Positions 52,858 to 61,333 of a stretch of DNA of 64,000 bases are shown here, piece after piece. The translations under genes were made by a program, and so were the position numbers. Every line of letters starts with the position of its first letter. Position 1 is the first letter of the stretch. Source of the DNA: Clostridiales bacterium (GTDB lineage: Bacteria; Bacillota; Clostridia; Oscillospirales; Oscillospiraceae); contig QAMJ01000023.1 of the NCBI GenBank assembly GCA_003150355.1, positions 1-64,000 on the forward strand, in the 5' to 3' direction. The notes below the pieces were generated by a model. The model was given only the letters and a program-made list of their open reading frames with translations. It did no database searches and was not told where the DNA came from.

Positions 52858-54222
52858 TCATTTGAGGATCATGCGGGTGATTTTTTCTTTTCCGGACTTG
52901 TACGGGAAGTAGCGCAGCTTGACATCAAGCTTGCCCTGCTTGAGGACGCTGCGGTAATGGGTGAAGGTGTCAAAGCTCTTTTTGCCGTGGTAGCTGCCCA
53001 TGCCGGATTCACCGACGCCGCCGAAGGACATATGCGAGCTTGCAAGGTGAATGACGGTGTCGTTGATGCAGCCGCCGCCGAAAGAGCAGGAGTTGAGCAC
53101 CTTTTCCTGATTCATCTTGTTCTCCGAGAAGATATAGAGCGCCAGGGGCTTGGGGCGGGAGCGGATGAAATCGATGCAGTCGTCAAGCTTTTCATACGGC
53201 AGCACAGGCAGCACCGGCCCGAAAATTTCCTGCTGCATGGCGGGGGAGTCTATCGGGACGCCGGTCAGCACAGCGGGCTCGATGAAGCGCGTCTCCGCGT
53301 CGCGCGCGCCGCCGATGACAACATTGCCGCTGTTATCGAGAATATTGCAGACGCGCTCAAAGTGCTTGTCGTTTATGATGCGCACCATGCCGGACATGTC
53401 CCCCTCAGGGAAGAAATCTGCAAGAGCCTTTTTATATTCCTCGATAAACGGCGCTTCAACGCTCTTTTCAATCATCAGATAGTCCGGTGCGACGCAGGTC
53501 TGCCCGGCGTTGAGCACCTTGCCGAAAGCGATGCGCCGCGCGGCGAGCGGGAGATTCGCCGTCTCATCGACGATGATGGGGCTCTTGCCGCCAAGCTCGA
53601 GCGTTACCGGGGTGAGCCGCTTTGCGGCGGCCTCCATGACGGTCTTGCCGACGGCAACGCTGCCGGTAAAGAATATGTAGTCAAACGGTTCGTCGAGCAG
53701 AACCTTGTTCGCATCGCGCCCGCCCTCGACGGCGGTGACGAAGCCCGTCGGGAATGCGGACTCGATAAGCTTTGAGATGACGCGGCTGCTCTCAGGTGCA
53801 TAGGCCGAGGGCTTCACGACGGCGCAGTTGCCCGCGGAGATAGCCCCGACGAGCGGCATCAGGCACAGCTGCACGGGATAATTCCACGGCGCCATGATGA
53901 GCACGACACCGTAAGGCTCCGGGCAGACGTAGCTTTTGCCGGGGAGCTGACCAATGCCGGACTTCACGCGGCGGGTCTTGCTCCATTTCTTGAGGCGCTT
54001 TATGTGGAAATTGATCTCCTCAAGCAGCAGCCCCGTTTCGCACATATAGCTTTCAAAGGGCTGCTTATTGAGATCGGCCTTGAGCGCCGCGGAGATAAGC
54101 TCGTCATTCTCGATGATGGCCTTGCGGAATTTTTTCAGCATATCTATCCTGAAATCGACCCCGCGGGTCACGCCGGTACGGAAAAAGTGCTTCTCGGATT
54201 CTACGATCTCGTGTATATCCAT
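52858..54222 (-). CDS. NAD(P)-dependent aldehyde dehydrogenase
   Basis: The 454-residue ALDH superfamily enzyme lacks the N-terminal extension of the longest forms, as in class 3-like members. The cofactor and catalytic motifs are complete: APWNYPVQL, FFTGSVAVGK, LELGGKSPIIVDE (general-base Glu), and GQTCVAPDYLM (Cys243). The C-terminal SSHMSFGGVGESGMGSYHGKKSFD fits class 3/YwdH-like enzymes acting on fatty or aromatic aldehydes. It begins 43 nt after the FMN oxidase gene. Confidence 0.93.
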   Translation of the reverse strand: MDIHEIVESEKHFFRTGVTRGVDFRIDMLKKFRKAIIENDELISAALKADLNKQPFESYMCETGLLLEEINFHIKRLKKWSKTRRVKSGIGQLPGKSYVCPEPYGVVLIMAPWNYPVQLCLMPLVGAISAGNCAVVKPSAYAPESSRVISKLIESAFPTGFVTAVEGGRDANKVLLDEPFDYIFFTGSVAVGKTVMEAAAKRLTPVTLELGGKSPIIVDETANLPLAARRIAFGKVLNAGQTCVAPDYLMIEKSVEAPFIEEYKKALADFFPEGDMSGMVRIINDKHFERVCNILDNSGNVVIGGARDAETRFIEPAVLTGVPIDSPAMQQEIFGPVLPVLPYEKLDDCIDFIRSRPKPLALYIFSENKMNQEKVLNSCSFGGGCINDTVIHLASSHMSFGGVGESGMGSYHGKKSFDTFTHYRSVLKQGKLDVKLRYFPYKSGKEKITRMILK

Positions 54223-54265
54223 GGTGCGTTCCGCCTTTCAATCAAACAAAATTGGAATAATAGTA

Positions 54266-55282
54266 TCAGTATCTTACCTTATCGCGGGTGATGTCGCGGA
54301 GCGTGGGCGCGCCGCACATCGTCATTGTGGACTTGAGTTCACCGACGAGCTTATCCATGTACACTCTGAAGCCCTCCTCGCCGCCGCCGTAGATCATCGG
54401 GAGAATGGGTCGGCCGACCAGAACAGCGTCAGCACCGAGGGCGATGGCGCGGAACACATCGACGCCTGAGCGTATGCCGCCGTCGACAAGCACGGTCGTC
54501 TTTCCCTTGACCGCCGCGGCAATCTCCGGCAGGACTTCCGCCGTGGAGGGCACGCCGCCCTGAACGCGCCCGCCGTGGTTTGAGACGACGATGGCGGCAG
54601 CACCGGCTTCAACGGCCTTTTCCGCGCCGCGGACGGTCATAATGCCCTTGACGATGAACGGCATTCTGGCGTAGGAGATTATCTCGCACATCTCATCGAC
54701 GGACTTGCTACCGGCATTGGGGTTCATGGCCTTGAGGAAAGGAAGCCCCGCGCCGTCAACATCCATACCGGCGGCAAAGATGCCGTTCGCGTTGAGGACA
54801 TCGAGCTTTTCAAACACGGCCTCCTTGTTCCAAGGCTTTATAACGGGGCAGCCGATGCCGCCGACTTTCTTCATGTCCTCAACGGAGGAGAGCATGATAG
54901 TCGGGTCGACGCCGTCGCCGGTCAGCGCCATGACGCCGTATTCGGCCGCAGCCTTGACGAGGATGGAGTTATAGGCATGATCCTTATATTTCGGGCCGTA
55001 GTGCAGGTCGATAGAGCCGAGGGGTGCGGCGAAGATGGGGGCAGCGAACCTATGACCGAACAGCTCGAAGGACACGTCAGGCTCTGTGTTGGGGCAGAGC
55101 GTGTCCATGTTGACGAATATCTCCTGCCATTTATCAAAGTTGCGCGCGGCGGCGTTGCCGGGGTACTTGCAGCCGGGGCCGGGCATGGCGTTTGCGCAGG
55201 CTCTGCCGTTGCACACGGGGCAAGCCTTGCAGTAGGGGCCTACCTGATCCTTCGCGGCGGCCAGAATTTCATTATAATTCAT
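54266..55282 (-). CDS. FMN-dependent alpha-hydroxy-acid oxidizing protein with N-terminal Cys cluster
   Basis: The 338-residue protein belongs to the lactate oxidase/glycolate oxidase family. The barrel is shown by APIFAAPLGSID, MALTGDGVDPT, MPFIVKGIM, the catalytic SNHGGR, LVDGGIRSG and GADAVLVGRPIL. The first 40 residues are unusual: five Cys (18, 21, 24, 29 and 38) in a CxxCxxC-rich knot with GPGC, absent from classical members. The cluster could hold an Fe-S centre or zinc. In an anaerobe an oxidase is unlikely, so a dehydrogenase with another acceptor is probable. Confidence 0.85.
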   Translation of the reverse strand: MNYNEILAAAKDQVGPYCKACPVCNGRACANAMPGPGCKYPGNAAARNFDKWQEIFVNMDTLCPNTEPDVSFELFGHRFAAPIFAAPLGSIDLHYGPKYKDHAYNSILVKAAAEYGVMALTGDGVDPTIMLSSVEDMKKVGGIGCPVIKPWNKEAVFEKLDVLNANGIFAAGMDVDGAGLPFLKAMNPNAGSKSVDEMCEIISYARMPFIVKGIMTVRGAEKAVEAGAAAIVVSNHGGRVQGGVPSTAEVLPEIAAAVKGKTTVLVDGGIRSGVDVFRAIALGADAVLVGRPILPMIYGGGEEGFRVYMDKLVGELKSTMTMCGAPTLRDITRDKVRY

Positions 55283-55356
55283 ATCCTTATCTCCTTAGTT
55301 ACAGCTGGTCAGCGGCCATGAAAATGACCCGTATTGGCCAACAATATCTCACAGTG

Positions 55357-55385
55357 ATTATGAGACAAATCACCGCCGCTGTCAA
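55357..55385 (-). promoter_or_regulatory. Sigma-A type promoter with dyad for the FMN-oxidase operon
   Basis: On the minus strand TTGACA (55380-55385), a 17-bp spacer and CATAAT (55357-55362). A TCTCA / TGAGA dyad (about 55347-55365) covers the -10 box and may be an operator. Confidence 0.65.
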
Positions 55386-55414
55386 TCGAAATTTGTAAAG
55401 CATTGCATAGATAA

Positions 55415-55545
55415 ACATAATTAAGTATACATATTTTAATTTACAGAAATCAGTTTGCATATTTCAATTGACGTAATTTAATTTACTTAAAATTATTTAC
55501 GTAATCAGGTAGACGTATTATTAGGAACATAATTAAGCTTACATA
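55415..55545. repeat. AT-rich region with direct repeats
   Basis: ACATAATTAAGTATACATA (55415-55433) recurs at 55527-55545 with two changes. Between them are three related ACGTA-cored boxes (TTGACGTAAT, TTTACGTAAT, TAGACGTATT). The stretch is far richer in A+T than the rest of the window. It may be a regulator array or the remnant of a mobile repeat. No gene lies in 55283-55609. Confidence 0.5.
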
Positions 55546-55588
55546 ACACTGTCCCACGAAGCATTGATGCTTCGTGGGACAGTGTTAT
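55543..55588. terminator. Very long perfect hairpin after the YD-repeat gene
   Basis: Arms of 21-22 bp (left arm begins ATAACACTGTCCCACG at 55543) pair perfectly around a 2-4 nt loop. It lies 22 nt beyond the minus-strand stop and probably ends that transcript, though the arms are longer than usual for a terminator. Confidence 0.65.
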
Positions 55589-55609
55589 AATTTTGCTGAT
55601 AAAAATACT

Positions 55610-57769
55610 TTATTCCACTAACTCGAAGCCGTGCTTTACGCGGCAGTTGCCATCGCTGTCGTAATTGTAATAGGTATAGGCACGCTCATTCCCTTCGGGG
55701 TGCTCGTCGTCGTAGGCCTTTATGAGGATGAGACGGCCAAGTTCATCATAGATATACTCGCTGCGAGTCCAGAAGCGGTCATTGACGGTGTACGCCTCAA
55801 GGAGCTTTCCGGAATCGTCGTATGTATAGGTGATGGTATTGGAAACCCTGCCGTCCGGATCGTGCCATATGTCGCGGAGAAGATGTCCGGCCTCATCATA
55901 TTCGTAGTTTGACCAGCGCGTCTCCCGTCCGTCATTCACGCGGCGTTCAAGAGCAAAACCGCCGGGGGCGTAATCATACTCTGCCCAAGTTACCATACCG
56001 AGAGAGATATTTTCGCCGTGGGTGGTGACGATGCCATCATGCTCCAAATAGCCCTCGGCTTCAAGCGGAACGCCGAACAGCTCAAAGATGCTCATGCCAA
56101 GACCGTAGGAGCTATAGCCGCCCAGATCCGGGACATAGCCGTTGCTGCCGTTGCCGGCAGTGTATATGGAAACCGTTCGCCCGTCGGCAAAGGTGAGATA
56201 AAGGGGATTAAAGCTACCGCAGTCCAAGGCAGCGCCCGGAGTGCCGTCGTCCCGGAGCATCAGGGAGAGTGTCGGGAGCTTATCAGACGGCAGGGGGTAA
56301 TTCTTCCCGAGCTGCTGGACATAGAGGGAGGCGGAAGTGATATCGTTCATATCATACCAGACGCGGACATAGTCGGGATCCTCCATAGTGCCGATGTTCT
56401 TGGAAGCGCTTATGGCTTTGTAGGGCAGGGCGTCGTATGCCGCGCCCATCGTCCATGTGCCGGTTTCATCGGAACTCATGTTGAGGCTGCGGCAATAGAT
56501 ATTCGTGCCGCCGGCGCTGACGCATTCCCAGTCGAGCTTTGTTTTCGGCGTGCCGCTGAACTGCACCCAGCCGTCTTTCACGGAGGATGAGGCGATGAGC
56601 GTATAATCAATGAGCTTAAAGTCGGAGATATACGGCTCTATGGACTCCTTATAGGCGAGCTTTATATAGTATATATCCTCCTCGGTGACGCGGCTGCCGA
56701 AGTCCGGTTCAGAGCTGAGAACAAGGGAATCGGCAGGGGAGACGGCGTCAGAGACGCTTTCGCGCGGCTCAAAGCTGCTGTCCATGCCGCGCTTGGGATC
56801 GGTGAGCGCTACCCAGTCAAAGCTTTCGGCAAGCCCCTCAAGCTGCTTGGCCGTGATGTTGAACTCGATATACGCATCGCCTATGCCGTCGATGATACCG
56901 TCGCCGAGGTAGTCGGCGTAGCCGTCGTGCATGAAGCTCATTACATAGAAAGCGGTATCGGAATCAAGCAGGATGAGCGAGGAGCGGCGGCTCGGGTCGT
57001 CGCTCTCGGAATTTGCGAGGTGCAGCGTCACACCGGAGGATGTCTCATAGTCCCACTCGGTGAAGCCGTTCACATCCCCGACAATGCCGACGACATAGCC
57101 GAGAGTGCCCTTTGAGGCGCGGCGAAGATCAAAGCCCACATCGCAGGGCAGCTCTTCGGACGAGACATAGCCCTCCATATCGAAGGTGCCCTCTTCATAT
57201 ATATAAGAGCTTGCGTACCGGCTCTCCCAGCCATTGTGCTCACGGGTGAGCCTGCCGGTACCGGCGGCTTCATAGAAAGCCTTTTCCCCGGCGGGGACGG
57301 ACATTTCACCCAGTGTGCGCAGGCCGTACTTCTCGCATATCTCGTCGACCTTTTTGTAGCCCTCTCTGTTATGGACGAAGTACCCGCCGTACTGCCGGTA
57401 CATTTCGAGCTGTTCCTCTTCGGAAAGGTCGCTGTCCTTATAGCTGTATGGGTGCGCATCGCAGTATTCGAGCAGTTCACTGATGGCCATATTTTCCGGG
57501 GAACCGGCAAAACCCTGAAGAGAGATCACGGTGCGCCCGGTGTCCCTGTGCGTGCCGAGCTTCAGGCTGCTTATGCCGAACCAACCGGAGGCTGCGGCAG
57601 CTGCGGTGAAGAGCGCGGAGATCACGGCGGCGATGAACAGGGTGCGCCAGAGAGTTTTATGTGAGGCGCGCTTTTTATCACCGGTGCGGTAACATAGAGC
57701 GTCCTGAGCCTCGGTTATGTATCGGGAGTCAATACCGCTCATGGCGGCAAGAAGCTTTTCGGAATTCAT
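55610..57769 (-). CDS. Large single-pass membrane protein with C-terminal YD repeats, ECF sigma partner
   Basis: The 719-residue protein has an anti-sigma-like cytoplasmic head (about 1-40), one TM helix (about 43-65) and a long extracellular part. Central portions (about 85-500) are beta-rich and unassigned. The last 110 residues hold Rhs/YD-type repeats (YDEAGHLLRDIW, YTYDDSGKLLEAY, YIYDELGRLILIKAY). The gene overlaps the sigma gene by 4 nt. Its first residues resemble the DUF4179-type partner at 40999-42060 (sigma partner plus sensor). YD repeats on an anti-sigma-like protein are unusual. Confidence 0.75.
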   Translation of the reverse strand: MNSEKLLAAMSGIDSRYITEAQDALCYRTGDKKRASHKTLWRTLFIAAVISALFTAAAAASGWFGISSLKLGTHRDTGRTVISLQGFAGSPENMAISELLEYCDAHPYSYKDSDLSEEEQLEMYRQYGGYFVHNREGYKKVDEICEKYGLRTLGEMSVPAGEKAFYEAAGTGRLTREHNGWESRYASSYIYEEGTFDMEGYVSSEELPCDVGFDLRRASKGTLGYVVGIVGDVNGFTEWDYETSSGVTLHLANSESDDPSRRSSLILLDSDTAFYVMSFMHDGYADYLGDGIIDGIGDAYIEFNITAKQLEGLAESFDWVALTDPKRGMDSSFEPRESVSDAVSPADSLVLSSEPDFGSRVTEEDIYYIKLAYKESIEPYISDFKLIDYTLIASSSVKDGWVQFSGTPKTKLDWECVSAGGTNIYCRSLNMSSDETGTWTMGAAYDALPYKAISASKNIGTMEDPDYVRVWYDMNDITSASLYVQQLGKNYPLPSDKLPTLSLMLRDDGTPGAALDCGSFNPLYLTFADGRTVSIYTAGNGSNGYVPDLGGYSSYGLGMSIFELFGVPLEAEGYLEHDGIVTTHGENISLGMVTWAEYDYAPGGFALERRVNDGRETRWSNYEYDEAGHLLRDIWHDPDGRVSNTITYTYDDSGKLLEAYTVNDRFWTRSEYIYDELGRLILIKAYDDEHPEGNERAYTYYNYDSDGNCRVKHGFELVE

Positions 57770-58323
57770 GCAAGTCCCTCCTCAATAAGAAATCTGCGGA
57801 GCCTGCCGCGCGTCCGGTGGAGTATGGAAGCGGTCTTGCTCTCGGAGAAGCCGAACTTCTTTGAAAGCTCCGCGACTGGGGCAAGGAACCAGTACCGGCT
57901 GACGAACAGCGCACGCTCCGTCTCAGGGAGCTGTGCGAGAAAGCGGTTCAGCGCCGCGGCAAGCTCGCGGTTCTCGACCTCGCGCTCAAGGCTGTAAGCC
58001 GAGGCGATGCACTCGTCCAGCTCATCGAGCGCGAGTGCGACCTCCCCGCCGCCGCGCTTTAAACGGTTCTTATCTGTGACGCGGGAAAGAGCGAGGTTGC
58101 GCGTGATGCGCCCCAAGTACGGTGCGAGCGCCGATGGGCGCTTATCCGGCATGGAGTTCCACGCACGCATATAGGTGTCGTTCACGCACTCGTCGCTGTC
58201 CTCGGGGTTTTGCAGGACGTTATAGGCGATGGTGCGGCAGTACGCGCCGAACTTCTTTGCGGTCTCCGCAATGGCCGAGTCCGAGCGCGCCCAATACAGG
58301 TCAACTATTTTTGAATCATCCAT
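57766..58323 (-). CDS. ECF-type RNA polymerase sigma factor (copy 2)
   Basis: The 185-residue protein matches the copy at 42054-42611 along its length, starting MDDSKIVDLYWARSDSAI versus MDDAAIVSLYWARSEDAI. Region 2 has YCRTIAYNVLQNPEDSDECVN and region 4 has LPETERALFVSRYWFL with the HTH PVAELSKKFGFSESKTASIL. GAGGAGG precedes the ATG. The two modules must come from duplication but now have different membrane partners. Confidence 0.88.
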   Translation of the reverse strand: MDDSKIVDLYWARSDSAIAETAKKFGAYCRTIAYNVLQNPEDSDECVNDTYMRAWNSMPDKRPSALAPYLGRITRNLALSRVTDKNRLKRGGGEVALALDELDECIASAYSLEREVENRELAAALNRFLAQLPETERALFVSRYWFLAPVAELSKKFGFSESKTASILHRTRGRLRRFLIEEGLA

Positions 58324-58446
58324 AACTTGTCCTCCTCATAAGAATGGAGTGGAATGAAAGCCTTCACCTATATAAACTGCATTTATCGCGATCCATTGCA
58401 CCGTTCGTGCTTTTTCGACAGAAAAATAAATTTTACTTTCTTTTTC

Positions 58447-58475
58447 TTGATATACCGGCGCGGTAATGATATTAT
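58447..58475 (+). promoter_or_regulatory. Sigma-A type promoter for the HxH-CxxC lipoprotein gene
   Basis: TTGATA (58447-58452), 17 bp, TATTAT (58470-58475). The roughly 100-nt leader includes GC-rich pairings (GCGGGG / CCCGCG near 58491-58507). Confidence 0.6.
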
Positions 58476-58576
58476 ATTAGAAAAGATACGCGGGGTACAG
58501 TCCCGCGCGTAAAAAAAGAACCAGTCGTTTTCCTGCGGCGTGCGCCGCGGGCAGACGGAAAGGGGACAGATCCTAT

Positions 58577-59347
58577 ATGAGCAAGAAGATATTGAAGCTT
58601 ATAGTCGCGGCGCTGACGGTATGCGTCGCAGTTATCGCGGTTGCCTGCACGCCGTTCGGCTTGGGTGCGGAGCCTACTGCCGCGCCGACACCGGTCATCG
58701 CGACGCCTGAGCGCACGTCGTCGCCCAGCCCGACAGTCTCGGCCACGCCGTCGCCGTCCGGATCGCCTGATGCGTCCGCCGCGCCGAGCCCCGGACTTGT
58801 GAAGCCGGAAGGCGCGATAACGCCCGACCCGTCGCTGTATCCTAACGCCTCCGCATCACCCGCGGCCACCGCACCGGCGGGCGCGCCCACGACCTCGCCC
58901 AGCACCAAGACCGCGCACAGCCATACTTTCACGACCACGAAGGTCGCGGCGACGACGGAGTCCCAGGGCTACACGATATACCAGTGCACGGGCTGCGAGT
59001 TCTCTTACAGGGATAACTATACCCCGAAGCTGAGAGCAAACTCCACGACGAACAATAACAACAACAGCACCGGGACGACCGGCGGCAGCACCGGCAGCAC
59101 GGGGAACACCGGCACCAGCACGACGCCGAAGCCGAAGGATCCGTACCTTGAAGACAGCGGCAGCTGGAACGATCCGTACTCCGACGATTACAGAGAGGAC
59201 TACGGCACGCACACCCACCGCTACTACAGGACTACCGACTCGCGCGGGAACGTGATCTACCGCTGCGACTGCGGCAGCTACTATTATCCCGACGACGATT
59301 ACCGGGATTACGGCGACGGCAGATACGACGATATATACGCGGATTAA
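58577..59347 (+). CDS. Surface lipoprotein with Pro/Ser/Thr linker and HxH...CxxC repeats
   Basis: The 256-residue protein has a lipobox AVAC (Cys24). A proline/serine/threonine-rich stalk (about 30-115) follows. Two modules share the pattern of a His pair, a Tyr-rich strand and a Cys pair: HSHTFTTTKVAAT to CTGC (near 135), and HTHRYYRTTD to CDCG (near 235). They are separated by an Asn/Gly/Thr-rich linker. Such modules occur on surface proteins of gut Firmicutes and look like small zinc-binding folds. The acidic Tyr/Asp tail is notable. Function unknown. Confidence 0.75.
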   Translation: MSKKILKLIVAALTVCVAVIAVACTPFGLGAEPTAAPTPVIATPERTSSPSPTVSATPSPSGSPDASAAPSPGLVKPEGAITPDPSLYPNASASPAATAPAGAPTTSPSTKTAHSHTFTTTKVAATTESQGYTIYQCTGCEFSYRDNYTPKLRANSTTNNNNNSTGTTGGSTGSTGNTGTSTTPKPKDPYLEDSGSWNDPYSDDYREDYGTHTHRYYRTTDSRGNVIYRCDCGSYYYPDDDYRDYGDGRYDDIYAD

Positions 59348-59371
59348 ACCGTCTGCTGTACAGATGAATTA

Positions 59372-59410
59372 TGAGCGCACTGCGATTTTCGCGGTGCGCT
59401 CAATTTTTGT
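59372..59410 (+). terminator. Intrinsic terminator after the lipoprotein gene
   Basis: TGAGCGCACTGCGA / TCGCGGTGCGCTCA with a TTT loop and a following ATTTTTGT. Confidence 0.8.
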
Positions 59411-59411
59411 G

Positions 59412-59440
59412 TTGACAAGCGGATGTATAGTGCGTATACT
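59412..59440 (+). promoter_or_regulatory. Consensus promoter with GntR-type dyad for the GntR-ABC operon
   Basis: TTGACA (59412-59417), 17 bp, TATACT (59435-59440). A dyad GTATA-N5-TATAC (59425-59439) overlaps the -10 box, as expected for self-repression by the YtrA-like GntR protein encoded next. Confidence 0.7.
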
Positions 59441-59480
59441 GTATATATCCAATATGAACAGTATAGACAGAGGTGAGAGC

Positions 59481-59876
59481 TTGAATCTGATAATCAGCAA
59501 TGCAGGAGACAGGCCGATATATGAGCAGATATACACGCAGATAAAGGACTGCATTATTTCCGGGGAGCTGTCGGAGGGGGATATGCTGCCGTCGATACGG
59601 GCGCTGGCGAAGGATCTGCGCATCAGCGTGATAACGACGACGCGCGCCTATGACGAGCTTGAGCGCGACGGCTTCATCTACCGCGTGCCCGGCAAGGGCT
59701 GCTACGTTGCGGAAAAGAACATGGAGCTTGTGCGCGAGGAGCATCTGAAGAGGATAGAGCAGCACATGCGCGAGATAGTCGCGCTCGCCGTGCCCTGCGG
59801 CATGGACGAGGCGGAGACGGCGCGGATGCTGGAGCTTATATGGAGCGAGGAGGAAAACAGCGATGAACGCAATTGA
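59481..59876 (+). CDS. GntR-family (YtrA subgroup) transcriptional regulator
   Basis: A TTG at 59481 after AGGTGAG is the likely start, giving 131 residues; ATG codons further up lie in or before the promoter. The winged helix covers about 8-78 (PIYEQIYTQIKDCIISGELSEG, a standard GntR start, then ALAKDLRISVITTTRAYDELERDGF). The short C-terminal helix is typical of the YtrA subgroup, which controls adjacent ABC transporters. It overlaps the ATPase gene by 14 nt. Confidence 0.9.
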   Translation: MNLIISNAGDRPIYEQIYTQIKDCIISGELSEGDMLPSIRALAKDLRISVITTTRAYDELERDGFIYRVPGKGCYVAEKNMELVREEHLKRIEQHMREIVALAVPCGMDEAETARMLELIWSEEENSDERN

Positions 59877-60714
59877 AATAAAGGGACTTGAGAAGCGCTA
59901 CGACGGCTTTCAGCTCGGCAGCTTCGACCTGACGCTGCCCTCGGGCTGCATCATGGGGCTTGTCGGCGAGAACGGCGCGGGCAAGAGCACGACGATAAAG
60001 CTCATTATGAACGCAATTGGCCGGGACGCGGGCGAGATATCCGTGCTCGGTGTTGACAACCGGAGCGCCGGGTTCCGGGATGTCAAGGAGGACATCGGCG
60101 TCGTGCTCGACGAGGCGTATTTCCCGGAGGTCATGAGCGCACGGAACGTCGGCAAGGTCATGGCGCTGACGTATAAGAACTGGGACGCGGCGGCGTTCGA
60201 GGGCTATCTTAAAAAGTTCTCGCTCGCTCCGGATAAGATATTCAAGGACTATTCGCGCGGGATGCGCATGAAGCTTGCGATCGCCGCGGCGCTCTCACAC
60301 GGGGCGAAGCTTCTGATACTCGACGAGGCGACGAGCGGGCTTGACCCGATGGCGCGCGACGAACTGCTTGATATCTTCAACGACTTCACGCGGGACGAGA
60401 ACTGCTCGATACTGCTCTCGTCGCACATCGTGAGCGATCTGGAAAAGATATGCGATTACATTGCGTTCCTGCACAGGGGCAGACTCGTGCTGTGCGAGGA
60501 GAAGGATAGACTCCTTGAGGAGTATGCGCTGGTGCGGCTCCCGGAGGAGCGGCTCAGTGAGCTGCCCGAGGAGAGCATCATAAGCCGCAGAACGAGCGGC
60601 TACGGCACGGAGGCGCTGGTGCTGCGCGGCGGCATACCCGCGGCGATACCGACCGAGCACACGAGCCTTGAGGATATCATTCTGTTTCTGGCGAAGGGGG
60701 ACGAGAGAAAATGA
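59863..60714 (+). CDS. ABC transporter ATP-binding protein (YtrB-like)
   Basis: The 283-residue ATPase has Walker A GENGAGKST (about 36-44), a signature region of the degenerate kind, YSRGMRMKLAIAAAL, and Walker B LLILDEATSGLD. The C-terminal 70 residues are the extra region seen in YtrB/EcsA-like ATPases. It pairs with the small permease encoded next (4-nt overlap). Substrate unknown; YtrA-type systems often respond to cell-wall stress or antibiotics. Confidence 0.9.
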   Translation: MNAIEIKGLEKRYDGFQLGSFDLTLPSGCIMGLVGENGAGKSTTIKLIMNAIGRDAGEISVLGVDNRSAGFRDVKEDIGVVLDEAYFPEVMSARNVGKVMALTYKNWDAAAFEGYLKKFSLAPDKIFKDYSRGMRMKLAIAAALSHGAKLLILDEATSGLDPMARDELLDIFNDFTRDENCSILLSSHIVSDLEKICDYIAFLHRGRLVLCEEKDRLLEEYALVRLPEERLSELPEESIISRRTSGYGTEALVLRGGIPAAIPTEHTSLEDIILFLAKGDERK

Positions 60715-61322
60715 AGGGTCTGCTGCTCAAGGACTGGTGCACGCTCATAAAGCAGATGAAGATAATGCTGGTGCTGATGCTGGTATTTGCCTGCGTTCCG
60801 GGCTACTCGATGGCTGCATTCGCGGTGGTCTACGCGGCGATGCTGCCGGTGACGGCGCTTGCATACGATGAGCGGAGCAAGTGGGATGAGCTTGCGGCGA
60901 TGCTGCCGTACTCTGTGCGGGAGATAGTCGGCGGCAAGTATGTGCTCGGTGTGACCGCGGTCGCTGCGGCGGGAGCCGTTGCTGCCGTGGCGCAGCTTAT
61001 CCTGAGCCGCTTCGGGTGGACGCAGTTTGACGCGGAGGCGGCCTTTGCGCTGCTGTTCACGGCCTGCCTTGCGCTCATCATGCTGGCGATAAATCTGCCG
61101 GTGATGTTCAGGATGGGTGTCGAAAAAGGCCGGGTGCTCTTCACGATACTCATATGCGCGAGCGCCGCGGCGGGGGTCATACTCTCCGACAAGCTTTCTG
61201 CGCTCATTGACGGGATCGGCAGCCCCGTGGCCGCGGCGCTGGTGCTGCTGGCGATAGCCGCGGCGGCGCAGATAGCTTCGTTTGAAGTTTCTGTGCGCTT
61301 CTATGAAATGAAGAGAAAATAA
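60711..61322 (+). CDS. ABC-2 type permease (small)
   Basis: The 203-residue membrane protein has about six TM helices and matches the ABC-2 permease type found with YtrB-like ATPases (MKGLLLKDWCTLIKQMK start, YDERSKWDELAAMLPYS loop). The latter loop is the coupling motif of this permease group. It is translationally coupled to the ATPase gene. The transported molecule is unknown. Confidence 0.85.
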   Translation: MKGLLLKDWCTLIKQMKIMLVLMLVFACVPGYSMAAFAVVYAAMLPVTALAYDERSKWDELAAMLPYSVREIVGGKYVLGVTAVAAAGAVAAVAQLILSRFGWTQFDAEAAFALLFTACLALIMLAINLPVMFRMGVEKGRVLFTILICASAAAGVILSDKLSALIDGIGSPVAAALVLLAIAAAAQIASFEVSVRFYEMKRK

Positions 61323-61333
61323 AAAAGCCTTAT

